Source of the DNA: Semisulcospira habei
Lineage: Eukaryota > Mollusca > Gastropoda > Semisulcospiridae
Assembly (NCBI GenBank): GCA_036245525.1
Contig: BTPG01000003.1
Coordinates: 137,101,952 to 137,165,951, forward strand
Length of the DNA stretch: 64,000 nt
Reading direction: 5' to 3'
Part shown: positions 10,171 to 19,433 of the stretch, one piece after another
Layout: the number at the start of each line of letters is the position of its first letter
Numbering within the stretch: position 1 is the stretch's first letter
Notes under the pieces: model-generated
Database searches by the model: none
What the model was told of the DNA's origin: nothing
The model's input: the letters and a program-made list of their open reading frames with translations, nothing else
Position numbers and translations under genes: made by a program

Positions 10171-10220
10171 CTCTCACGCCAGATTGACCAAAGTGACTCC
10201 GGGTCGATCTGACGTGAGAG
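10171..10220. repeat. Family J hairpin
   Basis: CTCTCACGCCAGATTGACC pairs with GGGTCGATCTGACGTGAGAG around an 11-nt loop. Related sequence is at 14630-14815. Confidence 0.7.
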
Positions 10221-10674
10221 TTCTTTTGACGTGTTAATCGTCCCCACGCAACTGAACATTTTACATCACAGTGAGCCCGGGCCGATCTTGCACAAGCCAA
10301 GCTGATTTCGATGCGATCTGGAGAGTAGCTATCCATAAGCACGAATCCGATACGAATACACAATCCGAACCCGATGCGGTGATGCAATTTTCCTTCAAAA
10401 ATTGCGTCATTTTCGTTCGAAGCCGGATGCGTGTCGACATCGGGCATATGGAAACACACAAACATGAAAAGGACTCACACGAACCTTCCTGTTTTGGACC
10501 CGCTTCGGATTCGGATAGGATTCGTTTTTATGGGTCGGGCGCTGATGTTTTAATCCGGCACCTAACGTAAAATTGACAGCCAAGAACAATGTGACCCCAG
10601 CTTTATCTTATGCACACACAAACAATGAACCTGGCGTAAAACTAATGTTTAGGAAATAGGCTAACTGCACTGTT
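10221..10674. other. No gene; CGAATCCG-rich stretch
   Basis: Motifs such as GATTCGTTTTTATG and CGAATCCGATACGAAT recall the interior of the Harbinger-like element at 8578-9086, but I find no matching terminal repeats. A small hairpin GCAATTTT/AAAATTGC sits at about 10385-10406. Confidence 0.4.
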
Positions 10675-10745
10675 GTGTCTATGATGCAAGTGACGTGTTC
10701 AGTTTTATATTACGATATGTCCTATGTGATTTGTGTTATTGTGAA

Positions 10746-11224
10746 TCTGATGCGCTCCTTTGTCATCTCAGTGTTCGTGTATGCCTGCGAGTCATGGACC
10801 CTCACAGCAGACCTTGAAAGGAGGATACAAGCCACTGAAATGAGATGTTTTCGAAGGCTGCTTGGCATCTCATACAGAGATCACATCACAAACGAGGAAG
10901 TGGGAAGCAGAATCAGGCAAGCCATCGGGCCCTATGAAGACTTATTAGCCATTGTGAGAAAACGCAAACTGAAATGGTATGGGCATGTCACACGTTCAGC
11001 AGGGCTTGCCAAAACAATCCTGCAAGGCACTGTGCAAGGAGGACGAAGGAGAGGAAGACAGAGGAAAAGATGGGAGGACAATATCTCAGAGTGGACAGGA
11101 CTGAAGCTGGGCGATACACTGAGAATGGCAGAGAACAGAGAGGAATGGAGGGAGCTGGTTGTTAAGTCATCAGTGGTGCCCCAACGGTCGGCAAGACTAC
11201 GGGATATAGATAGATAGATAGATA
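10746..11224 (+). pseudogene. 5'-truncated LINE, reverse transcriptase C-terminus
   Basis: Encodes about 155 residues of the region following the polymerase core of an RTE-type LINE: VYACESWTLTADLERRIQAT, the C/LRRLLGISYRDHITNEEVGS block, LKWYGHVTRS, a basic GGRRRGRQRKRWED segment and NREEWRELV. The catalytic FADD box is absent, so it is a dead 3' fragment. It ends in (GATA)n, a typical tail for such elements. The insertion edges are set by comparison with the empty copy of repeat P near 62600; the flanks share only GAA. An open frame starts upstream at 10675, but that part belongs to repeat P. Confidence 0.85.
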
Positions 11225-11277
11225 GAAATCATGTTTATTGTTTTTATGCTTAGACCACAATAGTTACTAAGGCATAC

Positions 11278-11424
<147 letters not shown>

Positions 11425-11759
11425 ATGTGAGTAGCTTAATTATATTTTGATGTGTTTAATGTTCTTCTTTTTATGTTGCACAGCACCGCAACGATTTCCT
11501 AATGTATTTCTACATATGGCAAAAAACTTCTATCATCATCATCATCATCGTCTAAAGGTCTTATTTTAGCGTGTTGCACCGGGTCAGAAATCGATGGGTG
11601 ACAGTAAAGGGAAAACACTATGCTTGTCCCGTCACTCGATGGGCGATCGGGGAGGGAGCGGCTTTGACAAGGAATTGGCCTGATGGTTAATTCGTGGTCC
11701 CTGAGCCCTGACATTCACAGCAACTGTCTGGGTTTCCAGCATCAACATAGCTCGCTTGC

Positions 11760-11962
11760 TTAACTCATTCAGCCCCGACACACCACAGCAAGACATGGAT
11801 CGAACATGATAGTTCAAGGGTGGTGCCAGAATAGCTTGGCGCATATAGGCGCCAAGCTATTCTGGCACCACCCTTGAACTATCATGCTCGATCTATTCTA
11901 ATATCCTTCAGAGGGCAACTTCAAAATTTTGGGATTTCGGTCCTTGGTGCAGAATGTGTTAA
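11760..11962. mobile_element. Family A MITE, TTAA to TTAA
   Basis: TTAACTCATTCAGCCCCGAC at the left. Inner hairpin arms meet at GCGCATATAGGCGC (11839-11852). The right side ends AGAATGTGTTAA. Confidence 0.85.
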
Positions 11963-12028
11963 CGCGGACACAGCATACACTATGTATTCGTACATTTGCG
12001 CGTTATTTACATAACATGTATGCGAATT

Positions 12029-12131
12029 TCTGCCGTTATTTGGCAACAGCCAGTTTACCCATTGTATAGCGATGAAATGAACTCGTGTCTTTCTCAAATG
12101 AACATACTGGCTTTTGCCAGATAACGGCAGA
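12029..12131. repeat. Spaced inverted repeat
   Basis: TCTGCCGTTATTTGGCAA near the left end pairs with TTGCCAGATAACGGCAGA at the right end, about 65 bp apart. No family relative seen. Confidence 0.5.
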
Positions 12132-12173
12132 TTTATGACCTTGGACATCAAACGGACAGATGGATACGTAAGC

Positions 12174-12238
12174 GTGTCAGTCTGTGATTTCAGACCTTAC
12201 GCGACCCGGCCGTTGGGTTCAGAATCGCAAACCAACAC
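12174..12238. repeat. Family D hairpin, decayed
   Basis: GTCAGTCTGTGATTTCAGAC faces TTCAGAATCGCAAACCAACA. Loop is GC-rich. Confidence 0.6.
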
Positions 12239-12324
12239 TCATATTCGGGTTCGATGACCAGCAGGCTGTTTGGTCACCGCACGGTCAGCGGGGTGGGGTG
12301 GGGGGCTGGAAACTACCCAGTCAG

Positions 12325-12425
12325 GAAATGGTCCTCGGGCCGACGTCCGTCTTTGCTGGCCCGCGCACAACCGTGCGCGGGCCAGCGAAGGCGGAGGGCG
12401 GCCCGAGTGCCTTCTGCTCACTGTG
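12325..12425. repeat. Family O GC-rich hairpin
   Basis: GGTCCTCGGGCCGACG and GCTGGCCCGCGCAC face GTGCGCGGGCCAGCG and CGGCCCGAGTGCC. Relatives are at 14115-14170, 27945-28020 and 44335-44435. Confidence 0.65.
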
Positions 12426-12444
12426 CACTTGGTCAAATAAGGAG

Positions 12445-12480
12445 TTAGGTAGTTAGGTTAAAACGCCGAGCAGGATACTA
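12445..12480 (-). repeat. SINE tail fragment
   Basis: GTTAGGTTAAAACGCCGAGCAGG is the complement of the CTGCTCGGCGTTAAACCC tail seen at 13703-13764 and elsewhere. Confidence 0.5.
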
Positions 12481-12562
12481 AGACCACTTCAGGACGGGCC
12501 AACTGCGTAAGATTTCGACCCGAAAACCATTTGCTCACTGGGGAGCCTCGGGAAGGCGTCCT

Positions 12563-12563
<1 letters not shown>

Positions 12564-12647
<84 letters not shown>
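12564..12647. repeat. (GA)n microsatellite
   Basis: About 84 bp of GA. Open frames on both strands through it are artefacts. Confidence 0.98.
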
Positions 12648-12650
<3 letters not shown>

Positions 12651-12826
12651 AGAGATTCTGCTTCAAAGAACTTCACGTCTCCAAGAAAAATGATGGAGAA
12701 GGTCCTATGCCCTTTAACAAGATTTATTCCACGAGATTATTAGAAACTCAAAATTCAATCACAAGAAGAAAAACCTCCGAAAATTTTAACGTCAACCCAT
12801 ATTTCACAGAATTCAGCAGCACAGAG

Positions 12827-12896
12827 TGTGCTGGTATGTGATTTTGGATCTTACGGCCTCCCGGGTCGTAAGGCCCAAAATCACAGACCAGCACAC
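12827..12896. repeat. Family D hairpin, near consensus
   Basis: GTGTGCTGGTATGTGATTTT pairs with AAAATCACAGACCAGCACAC around GGCCTCCCGGGTCG. Its flanks resemble each other (AATTTTAACGTCAACCCATA at about 12782, AAATTTAATGTCGGCCCACA at about 12897). Confidence 0.85.
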
Positions 12897-13163
12897 AAAT
12901 TTAATGTCGGCCCACATTTCAACATCAGAGGACTCAGTAAGAAAGAAAAATCTGAAGCTGTCCCAAATTTCCAAGCAGAACACTCAGAAAGTACGAAGAA
13001 AAGTGATAAAACGGACAGTCAAGCCATATTATATATCGACTCTGTCCCCCTCTCTATCGAGACTGCTGTCAACACAGGTTTCCCATTAGCTCTACGGTTC
13101 CCTCAGGACTCACGCGGGAAAAGGACAGTCGTGCAGCCGGAGACCTCGGTACCGAGCCCGTGA
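12897..13163 (+). CDS. Possible short exon, uncertain
   Basis: An open frame continues about 88 codons past the D hairpin and reads like coding sequence in its second half (VPLSIETAVNTGFPLALRFP). The frame would begin inside the hairpin at 12828, which argues against it being an ordinary gene. An AG that could act as an acceptor lies near 12926; I see no convincing donor. I recognise no domain. Confidence 0.15.
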   Translation, partial: KFNVGPHFNIRGLSKKEKSEAVPNFQAEHSESTKKSDKTDSQAILYIDSVPLSIETAVNTGFPLALRFPQDSRGKRTVVQPETSVPSP

Positions 13164-13358
13164 TAACAAGACAACTGATTCGCTTTCCAGCTGAAAAGAA
13201 AAATAGATTCTTATGAGCCACTGGCTTTTGCCAACTATGAACATAGGCCCTACGTGCTGATGTCCATTTAATCCTTTGTTAACCAAATGAGTTTTTAGAA
13301 ATGCGTGTCATTGTATATAGTTCTAACAGTTTATTGCTTGATTCCTACGAAGGCGGTT

Positions 13359-13450
13359 TTTTTTTTTTTTTTTTTTTTTTTTTGTTTTGTTTTTTTGTCG
13401 CGATGATTCGTGCAGGAATCATCGCTACATTAAGCGTTACCGACAACTGA
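13359..13450. mobile_element. Family C MITE remnant beside a poly-T tract
   Basis: Poly-T (13359-13383) followed by TTTTTTTGTCGCGATGATTC and AGGAATCATCGCTACATTAA. The left TTAACCC tip has been lost or replaced by T. Confidence 0.6.
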
Positions 13451-13702
13451 TTGTCAAAAGATTGTCATTTGTTTTTCAGACAAACTGACTCTCAGGACGT
13501 TTTTTTATCTTTGCGATCATAGACACAGGCTGTGGTAGAGAAATACTTTTTCAAGATGTGTATCAATGCACCGTATATATAGATCTTCTGGTCATCAGTG
13601 TCTAAAATAAATTAACTGTCAAAACTTTGTACAATGATAAAAATCATGAAAACGCATTTCTCTGCCCCAGCCTGTCCTTGCGACTGAACACCGGATTCTG
13701 CT

Positions 13703-13764
13703 TCAATCCGCCGTTAGATGGCCTTAGTCGCCTGCTCGGCGTTAAACCCAAATAACTAACTAAC
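13703..13764 (+). repeat. SINE tail fragment
   Basis: CCGCCGTTAGATGGCCTTAG then CTGCTCGGCGTTAAACCC and AAATAACTAACTAAC. The same end occurs at 15789-15855, 44996-45040 and 61547-61600. It resembles the GACGTTAAACCCGAAC end of the longer SINE at 55415-55700. Confidence 0.65.
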
Positions 13765-14267
13765 CTGCTTCAATACCTGCTGGACTTGGGTCTTTACTTT
13801 CACCTCTGTCCAAAACAATCCGGAACACCTTCTCCTTTTAGGAATAACAGTCATGCCTGTCTCTGACAGTGAAAGGGTCGCCACGTACGAATTCAAGAAA
13901 CATTATAAAGTCGCTTACAGATGTAGTTGTCCCATGGGAAATAATGTCCAACAAAACCCAGACGCCCCAAAAAATCGTTTTCCAGAACGTTGTTCGTTTA
14001 TGGAACGATGTGCGACCCTTGTAAAGGAGAAGTCCCAAGGGTCATGAGCATCACTGCCTCTTTCAGATGGAAGAGGCTTGTAGAGGGACTGTCTAAACGA
14101 AGCCAACCCGACCCAGTGTGCAAGAGGTCATCGGGCCTGACGACGGCCGCAGTCGGCCAGACAGCCTGTGCCAATTGGGAAGTGGTCCGAAATAGCCCCA
14201 ACAAACTTCCTCCATTTTAAGAACACAGAGATGCGTTGGTTTTATCCAGCCAGAGGCATATCCAGCA
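13765..14267. other. No gene; family O fragment inside
   Basis: Overlapping short frames on both strands, none with a recognised domain. A family O fragment (AAGAGGTCATCGGGCC then GACGGCCGCAGTCGGCC) lies at about 14115-14170. Confidence 0.5.
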
Positions 14268-14304
14268 AGAGGCATGGCTCCTGAGAATCTATGCCTCTTG
14301 CAGA
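14268..14304. repeat. Shortened B core hairpin
   Basis: GCAAGAGGCATGGCTCC pairs loosely with GAGAATCTATGCCTCTTGC. The inner part of both arms is deleted. Confidence 0.65.
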
Positions 14305-14629
14305 CAGAATAAAATTGCCGGAAGGAGCCGTTCAGGCGCTAAACAAGTGGTCCTAAAATCCCATAACAGGAGTTTCATTGCAGAGCGGAAACACAGAGGC
14401 TATTAGCAGTTCGCAAAACAGATAGGGTCACTGGAAATTGTCTTTTCTTTTCAGATCGCACGCCTGAACCCCCGTCGGCCTCCCACGTGTTATGAACATA
14501 GACGCTGCTGTAGCCGATACGTTGACCTACATCCATATTATGCTCGTCTTCAATGTATTTCTACATATATATTCACACGGCAACAATAAGAGGAAGAGAG
14601 GACCACGCTGAAGATGGAAACGGGGTCGC
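14305..14629. other. No gene recognised
   Basis: Nothing identified in about 325 bp. Confidence 0.5.
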
Positions 14630-14815
14630 CTTGGCGTACGCCAAAGTCACTCCGGGTGGATCTGGGGAGAGTTATTTAAAGTGACCACAGGGAGATCTGG
14701 CGTGAGATATGTAGGCGTTTACCCACCTCACGCAAACTGCAGCGCAAAAGTGATCTTGGTGTGGCGTATGCCGAAGTGACTCGAGGTCGATCTGGCGTAG
14801 CCTAAGTCCCAATGC
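14630..14815. repeat. Family J repeats
   Basis: Three imperfect copies of a (G/C)CAAAGTGACTCCGGGT-GATCTGGCGTGAG-type unit at about 14640, 14680 and 14768. Related to the hairpin at 10171-10220. Confidence 0.55.
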
Positions 14816-15294
14816 GCAAAAGGCCATCGGGTCGACGACGGATCGCACTGGGGTGACACCGGGTTATTGCACCGGCATGCGTAATTCTTATTACTGACGC
14901 ACTATGAGATCATCACAAACATCATCAAAACACCAACTGCAATCTTTCCACCATTCGGGCCACCACCGGAACGACTAAACCATCACCCATGTTGACATCT
15001 TCCAGTCCTCACTTATCCAATCAAAGGCTGCCAGCGATAGCACGTACGGACAATTTCACCCAATCAGATCAGGGAGCATTGATTGAACATGGCACTGGCG
15101 TCGAGTGACCAAACTCACTTATGTGCCCAACTGCAAATCCTTCCATCTGAAAGAGCTACAGACGCTCACAGCCACTTTAGCATGTCGGAGGCAAAGATCA
15201 ATTGTAATATTTTAATTTTGAGAGCCAAAGAAATATACACTAAAACCGTCCGCTGCGCGGGTGATGAATCAATGGTTTCTCAAGGGCAGTGCCT
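14816..15294. other. No gene recognised
   Basis: A short O-like piece (AAAGGCCATCGGGTCGACGA) lies at about 14818. The rest is not assigned. Confidence 0.5.
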
Positions 15295-15362
15295 GATTAT
15301 CTAGGCGCCTTTCAGGCGCCAGGGCAATTAGGCTCTACTCTTGAAGTTTCATGATCGATTCA
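15295..15362. repeat. Family A fragment
   Basis: GGCGCCTTTCAGGCGCC forms the A loop region; the right arm is degraded (CTCTACTCTTGAAGTTTCAT then GATCGATTC). Confidence 0.5.
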
Positions 15363-15544
15363 GAGGAAGTGAGAGAAGAGTCTACTGAAAAGAAGTCCCG
15401 CCCATGTGCATGGCGTAGGTCCGAACGTATTACTTTCACCTGCGTGTATGAGGTTTTTAGAATCCAACGCCCTTTGTTAGAAGGATGACCAAGTCATTCC
15501 TCTGTTTCTCACAAAGAAGAGAATCCTGCAATCTATACGCAAAC

Positions 15545-15695
15545 AATTGACTGCCAAGAGTGTAAAATACAAAGAAATATCCGGAGAAACTCCAAACAAG
15601 GAGATAAACACACTTAGAAAATTGTGTTGAAATTATCCTTCTAAGCGTGTTTGTTTCTTTGCTGGGATTTTCTTTGCATTCAACACGCTTGCGGT
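15545..15695. repeat. Family F palindromic element
   Basis: TTGACTGCCAAGAGTGTAAA faces TTCAACACGCTTGCGGTC, with an inner ACACACTTAGAAAATTGTG versus CTTCTAAGCGTGTTTG pair. A relative is at 45040-45148. Confidence 0.6.
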
Positions 15696-15788
15696 CCTCT
15701 TTCAAGAAATATCCAAGAAAGAAATGCGTTTAGAAAGGACAAGTAAACTATACAACCCCCTCAATTGCAATGATTTCTACTCTTTTCT

Positions 15789-15855
15789 GTGAACCCGCCG
15801 TGAGATGACCTTAGTTGCCTGCTCGGCGTTAAACCCAAATAACTAACTAACTCTT
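15789..15855 (+). repeat. SINE tail fragment
   Basis: CCCGCCGTGAGATGACCTTA then CTGCTCGGCGTTAAACCC and AAATAACTAACTAACT. It lies just outside the LINE at 15922. Confidence 0.65.
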
Positions 15856-15922
15856 TTCTATGAACTATAGGGTAGATTAAATTAGCATAAATGTGTAGCG
15901 TCCCTAGCATATTTTAGGTTTC

Positions 15923-16354
15923 TCTCTTGGCTTGACTTCGCGAACGAAGATTTTATAGGAGTTGCCCACGACGTCTGCAGGCTTGTTCGTGGCTGCGGAG
16001 GCCAATCCGAGACAGGCAGGTTCGACCGCAGTGGCTGCAGGGGAAGGTCTGGCCAGGGTTCTGAGCTGCGGCATCTCTGTTTTTTCTCCTGAGCCGCTTG
16101 TCCTTAAGGCTAGCTCTGCGAGAGTCCTCAAAGGAGACTCTCTTGGCTTGACTTCGCGAACGAAGATTTTATAGGAGTTGCCCATGACGTCTGCAGGCTT
16201 GTTCGTGGCTGCGGAGGCCAATCCGAGACAGGCAGGTTCGACCGCAGTGGCTGCAGGGGAAGGTCTGGCCAGGGTTCTGAGCTGCGGCATCTCTGTTTTT
16301 TCTCCTGAGCCGCTTGTCCTTAAGGCTAGCTCTGCGAGAGTCCTCAAAGGAGAC
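15923..16354 (-). repeat. 216-bp tandem duplication at the LINE 3' end
   Basis: 15923-16138 and 16139-16354 differ at one position by eye (C versus T in GCCCACGACG/GCCCATGACG). The copy nearer the reverse transcriptase contains its stop codon region; the other is 3' untranslated. The 218-residue frame at 15904-16560 with two repeats is another frame of this duplication and not a separate gene. Confidence 0.95.
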
Positions 16355-18280
16355 AGCTGCCTTGTAAATGGTGGAGCGCCAGGTGTCACGGTCCGCAGCA
16401 AGCGAAGACCACTGGTGGTGGTCGATTTGGCAGGCACTAAGTGACTTCTTGAGACAGTCTTTGTATCTCTTCTTTGGTGCCCCTCTGTCACGGTGTCCAG
16501 TAGCAAGCTCGCCGAACAGGGTGATCTTTGGTAGGCGATGATCCTCCATCCTGGAGACATGCCCCGCCCAGCGGAGCTGTGTCCGCAGCAGCAAAGCCTC
16601 GATGCTCACAGTTTCAGCCTGTTCAAGGACCTCGACGTTGGTGACATAGTCACTCCAGTGAATGCCCAGGATGGTACGCAGGCAGCGCTGGTAGAAGCGT
16701 TCGAGGAGTCGTAGTTGGCTGCGGTAGAGGGCCCAGGACTCGGAACCATACAGCAGGGTGGTGAGGACCACAGCTCTGTACACGCTGATCTTGGTGCCTG
16801 TTTTCAGCTGTTGATTGTGCCACACCCGCTTGAAAAGTCGCCCGAAAGCACTGTTCGCTTTTGCCAGCCTGCTGTCAAGCTCCTTGTCCAGCTTGGCGTC
16901 CGACGTGATAATGCAGCCAAGGTAAGTAAACTGGTGCACTGACTTTAGTTCAGACTCGCCAATGGTGATGTGAGGAGGGCGATACACTGTCTTGGGTGCC
17001 GGCTGATGGAGGACCTCTGTCTTTTTCAGACTGACCTCGAGTCCAAAGAGCTGGGCAGCATCTGCGAAGCAAGACGTGATGCGCTGCAGGGCTCTCTCTG
17101 TGTGTGCAACGAGGGCAGCATCATCAGCAAAAAGCAGCTCACGAATCAGTTGGTCTAGGGTTTTCGTGTGGGCCTGCAGTCGTCTGAGGTTGAACAGGCT
17201 GCCATCGAGACGATACCTGATGTACACTGCATCGTCATCATCGAGGTCCACTGTGGCCTGCTTCAACATCATGCTAAAAAAGATGGTGAAGAGGGTCGGT
17301 GCCAGCACGCAGCCCTGCTTTACGCCGTTGAGAATAGGGAATGGTTCTGAGAGGTCATTGTTGAGTCTGACCTGGCCTTGCTGGTCCTCGTGTAGCTGGA
17401 CAATCATGTTGAGGAACTTTGGGGGACAGCCAAGTCGCTCCAGGATCTGCCACATGCCTTGCCTGCTCACAGTGTCGAACGCTTTTGTTAGGTCGACAAA
17501 TGTTACGTACAGCCCTTTGTTCTGCTCGCGGCACTTCTCCTGTAGCTGTCTCAGCACAAAGACCATATCGGTGGTGCTCCTGTTTGCTCTGAAGCCACAC
17601 TGGCCCTCTGGGAGTTGGTCTTCAGCGATGGCAGGTACCAGCCGATTCAGGAGCAGCCTTGCAAGGATTTTCCCAGCAATGGACAGCAGGGTAATTCCCC
17701 GATAGTTGGAACAGTCAGACTTCTCGCCTTTGTTCTTGTACAGGGTGATAACGACTGCGTCACGGAGATCTTTTGGTAGTGTTCCTTCCTCCCAGCAGCA
17801 GAGAAAGAGGTCATGGAGCTTGTTGTGCAGTGCTGTGCCTCCATGTTTCCAGATCTCTGGCGGTATTCCATCAATGCCTGCTGCTTTGCCACTCTTGAGC
17901 TGGTGGATGGCCGTGAGGGTCTCTTCAGCGGTGGGCGGTTCGTCCAATTCAACCTTTACTGGGAGGTGTGGGATTTGTAGGACGACTGCTTCTTGAACAG
18001 TGCGCTCAGCGCTGAAGAGGCTCTGAAAGTATTCCGACCAGCGGTTCAAGATGGAGGTATTATCTGTGAGGAGTGCCTGGCCATTCGCGCTTCGCAGGGG
18101 ACTTTGTACCAGGTGCCTGGGGCCATACACTGCTTTCAGTGCTTCGTAGAAGCCCCTGTAGTCACCATTGTCAGCACAAAGCTGGGTCCTCTGTGCAAGT
18201 CTGGTCCACCACTCATTCTGGAGATCTCTGAGCTTGCGCTGGAGACTGCTGCAGACGAGGCGGAAGGCAGACTTCTTCAC
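16169..18280 (-). CDS. LINE reverse transcriptase with C-terminal finger
   Basis: 703 residues from the first Met at 18280, but homology extends upstream in this frame to the A-run at 18322 (AAHQAHLAQPSCPVKKSAF), so the Met is not a true start. Motifs: KSGKAAGIDGIPPEIW (about residue 128), ITLLSIAGKILARLL (about 196), GFRANRSTTDMVFVLRQLQ (about 230), YVTFVDLTKAFDTVSR (motif A), GVKQGCVLAPTLFTIFF (motif B), LLFADDAALVAHTE (motif C with the FADD catalytic pair). These are followed by the thumb-like LYGSESWALYRSQLRLLER and RWAGHVSRMED blocks. The tail PCSHCGRTCLSRIGLRSHEQ is a Cys/His finger as in related LINEs. It is open throughout, so the polymerase itself looks intact. Confidence 0.92.
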   Translation of the reverse strand: MKKSAFRLVCSSLQRKLRDLQNEWWTRLAQRTQLCADNGDYRGFYEALKAVYGPRHLVQSPLRSANGQALLTDNTSILNRWSEYFQSLFSAERTVQEAVVLQIPHLPVKVELDEPPTAEETLTAIHQLKSGKAAGIDGIPPEIWKHGGTALHNKLHDLFLCCWEEGTLPKDLRDAVVITLYKNKGEKSDCSNYRGITLLSIAGKILARLLLNRLVPAIAEDQLPEGQCGFRANRSTTDMVFVLRQLQEKCREQNKGLYVTFVDLTKAFDTVSRQGMWQILERLGCPPKFLNMIVQLHEDQQGQVRLNNDLSEPFPILNGVKQGCVLAPTLFTIFFSMMLKQATVDLDDDDAVYIRYRLDGSLFNLRRLQAHTKTLDQLIRELLFADDAALVAHTERALQRITSCFADAAQLFGLEVSLKKTEVLHQPAPKTVYRPPHITIGESELKSVHQFTYLGCIITSDAKLDKELDSRLAKANSAFGRLFKRVWHNQQLKTGTKISVYRAVVLTTLLYGSESWALYRSQLRLLERFYQRCLRTILGIHWSDYVTNVEVLEQAETVSIEALLLRTQLRWAGHVSRMEDHRLPKITLFGELATGHRDRGAPKKRYKDCLKKSLSACQIDHHQWSSLAADRDTWRSTIYKAAVSFEDSRRASLKDKRLRRKNRDAAAQNPGQTFPCSHCGRTCLSRIGLRSHEQACRRHGQLL

Positions 18281-18297
18281 AGGGCAGGAAGGCTGGG

Positions 18298-19398
18298 CTA
18301 GGTGGGCCTGATGGGCGGCTCTTTTTTTTTTGCTAGGTGTTCCTGGATCTCTACATCGTTTTCGTCAAACCAGTCTTTGTTCTTCTTTCTGGCGAAACCC
18401 AAGGCTTCTGCAGAGGATTTTGCAATAGCAGTTTTCAGTTGTTCCCAAAGTGTTTCAGGGGAGGAGTCTACTGGGTCTGCTGTGTCTTTGAGCCTGCGCT
18501 GTAAATCTGTCTGAAAGGCAGCTTTCACATCGTCACGCTGAAGGCTGGCAACATCAAGCTTTTTCTTGGGGGGCCCCCATTTCTTGGGTTTTGGCTTGAA
18601 GTGGAGCCTGAGTTTGCAGCGGACAAGGCGGTGGTCAGTGTGGCACTCTGCGCTGGGCATCACTCTGGTGAGGAGGACGTCACTGCGGTCCCTCTGACGC
18701 ACTAGGACATAGTCGATAAGGTGCCAGTGCTTGGAGCGAGGATGCATCCAGGTGGTCTTTCGACTGTCCTTTTGCTGAAAAGTAGTGTTGGTGATGACCA
18801 GTTGCTGCTCCGCACAGAACTCCAATAGTAGGCGGCCATTGTCATTGCAGTTCCCCACGCCATGCTTGCCGAGGACTCCTTTCCAGGCTTCAGAGTCCTG
18901 GCCCACTCTGGCGTTGAAGTCGCCAAGGATGATGACTTTGTCGTCTGCAGGGGTACTCTGTAGGAGGCTGCGCAGGTCAGTGTAAAACTTGTCCTTTTCA
19001 GCAGGCTCTGCCAGGAGGGTTGGGGAGTACACACTGAGAAGGGTGACATGCTGCTGGTGTCTCAGTGGGAGGCGCATGGACATGATGCGGTCTGAGTGGC
19101 CCGTTGGTAGGTTTTCCAGCTTAGTCGCAATGGATGTCTTGACCATGAAACCCACGCCTGAAAGCCGTCTTTCTGATGCAGGCCTGCCTGACCAGTAGAG
19201 GGTGTACCCAGCACCAAGTTCTTGGAGGCTGCCTTCGTCCGGAAGGCGTACTTCGCTGAGTGCGGCGATGTCGATGTTTAACCTCCGCAATTCATGGGCA
19301 ATGAGGGCGGAGCGACGTTCAGGGCGTCCGCTGTCTGCTTTGTCGAGCATGGTTCGGACGTTCCAGCATGCTACGTTGAGTCCGGTCGTGGTCGTCAT
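18298..19398 (-). CDS. LINE endonuclease domain (EEP/APE family)
   Basis: 366 residues that nick target DNA to prime reverse transcription. Motifs in order: LNVACWNVRTM (residues 7-17, metal-binding Asn), LSEVRLPDEG (about 47-56, catalytic Glu), SVYSPT (about 120-125), IILGDFNARVG (about 155-165), LIDYVLVRQRDR (about 228-239) and HTDHRLVRCKL (about 254-264, terminal His). The ATG at 19398 is chosen because the conserved start follows within six residues and the leader is only 24 nt. In the intact element this would be the N-terminal half of one polyprotein. Here the frame ends at 18298, just after an A10 run (18331-18322), reading KKKEPPIRPT then stop. Confidence 0.9.
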   Translation of the reverse strand: MTTTTGLNVACWNVRTMLDKADSGRPERRSALIAHELRRLNIDIAALSEVRLPDEGSLQELGAGYTLYWSGRPASERRLSGVGFMVKTSIATKLENLPTGHSDRIMSMRLPLRHQQHVTLLSVYSPTLLAEPAEKDKFYTDLRSLLQSTPADDKVIILGDFNARVGQDSEAWKGVLGKHGVGNCNDNGRLLLEFCAEQQLVITNTTFQQKDSRKTTWMHPRSKHWHLIDYVLVRQRDRSDVLLTRVMPSAECHTDHRLVRCKLRLHFKPKPKKWGPPKKKLDVASLQRDDVKAAFQTDLQRRLKDTADPVDSSPETLWEQLKTAIAKSSAEALGFARKKNKDWFDENDVEIQEHLAKKKEPPIRPT

Positions 19399-19433
19399 GA
19401 GAGTGGATCCGTTATTTAACGGATTTTAGGTTT

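Larger units (their letters stand above)
15922..19422 (-). mobile_element. Nearly complete RTE-like LINE with target duplication
   Basis: A 3.5 kb insertion is bracketed by the perfect 11-nt direct repeat ATTTTAGGTTT (15911-15921 and 19423-19433). On the minus strand the order is a 24-nt leader, an apurinic-type endonuclease frame, a reverse transcriptase frame with a C-terminal Cys/His finger, and a short 3' region. Endonuclease plus reverse transcriptase with no ORF1, and a short leader, fit the RTE group. The 3' end carries a 216-bp tandem duplication. The only break I see is a homopolymer frameshift between the two frames, so the insertion is young. Confidence 0.9.

Noticed and set aside
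15904..16560. 218-residue frame with two 72-residue repeats
   Set aside because: It is an alternative frame of the 216-bp duplication and 3' end of the LINE.
18322..18331. Programmed ribosomal frameshift at the A10 run
   Set aside because: A-runs can be slippery, but a single polyprotein is expected in this LINE group and a run-length error is the simpler explanation.
16715..19429. Plus-strand open frames of 60-209 residues across the LINE
   Set aside because: They are antisense shadows of the GC-rich endonuclease and reverse transcriptase frames.
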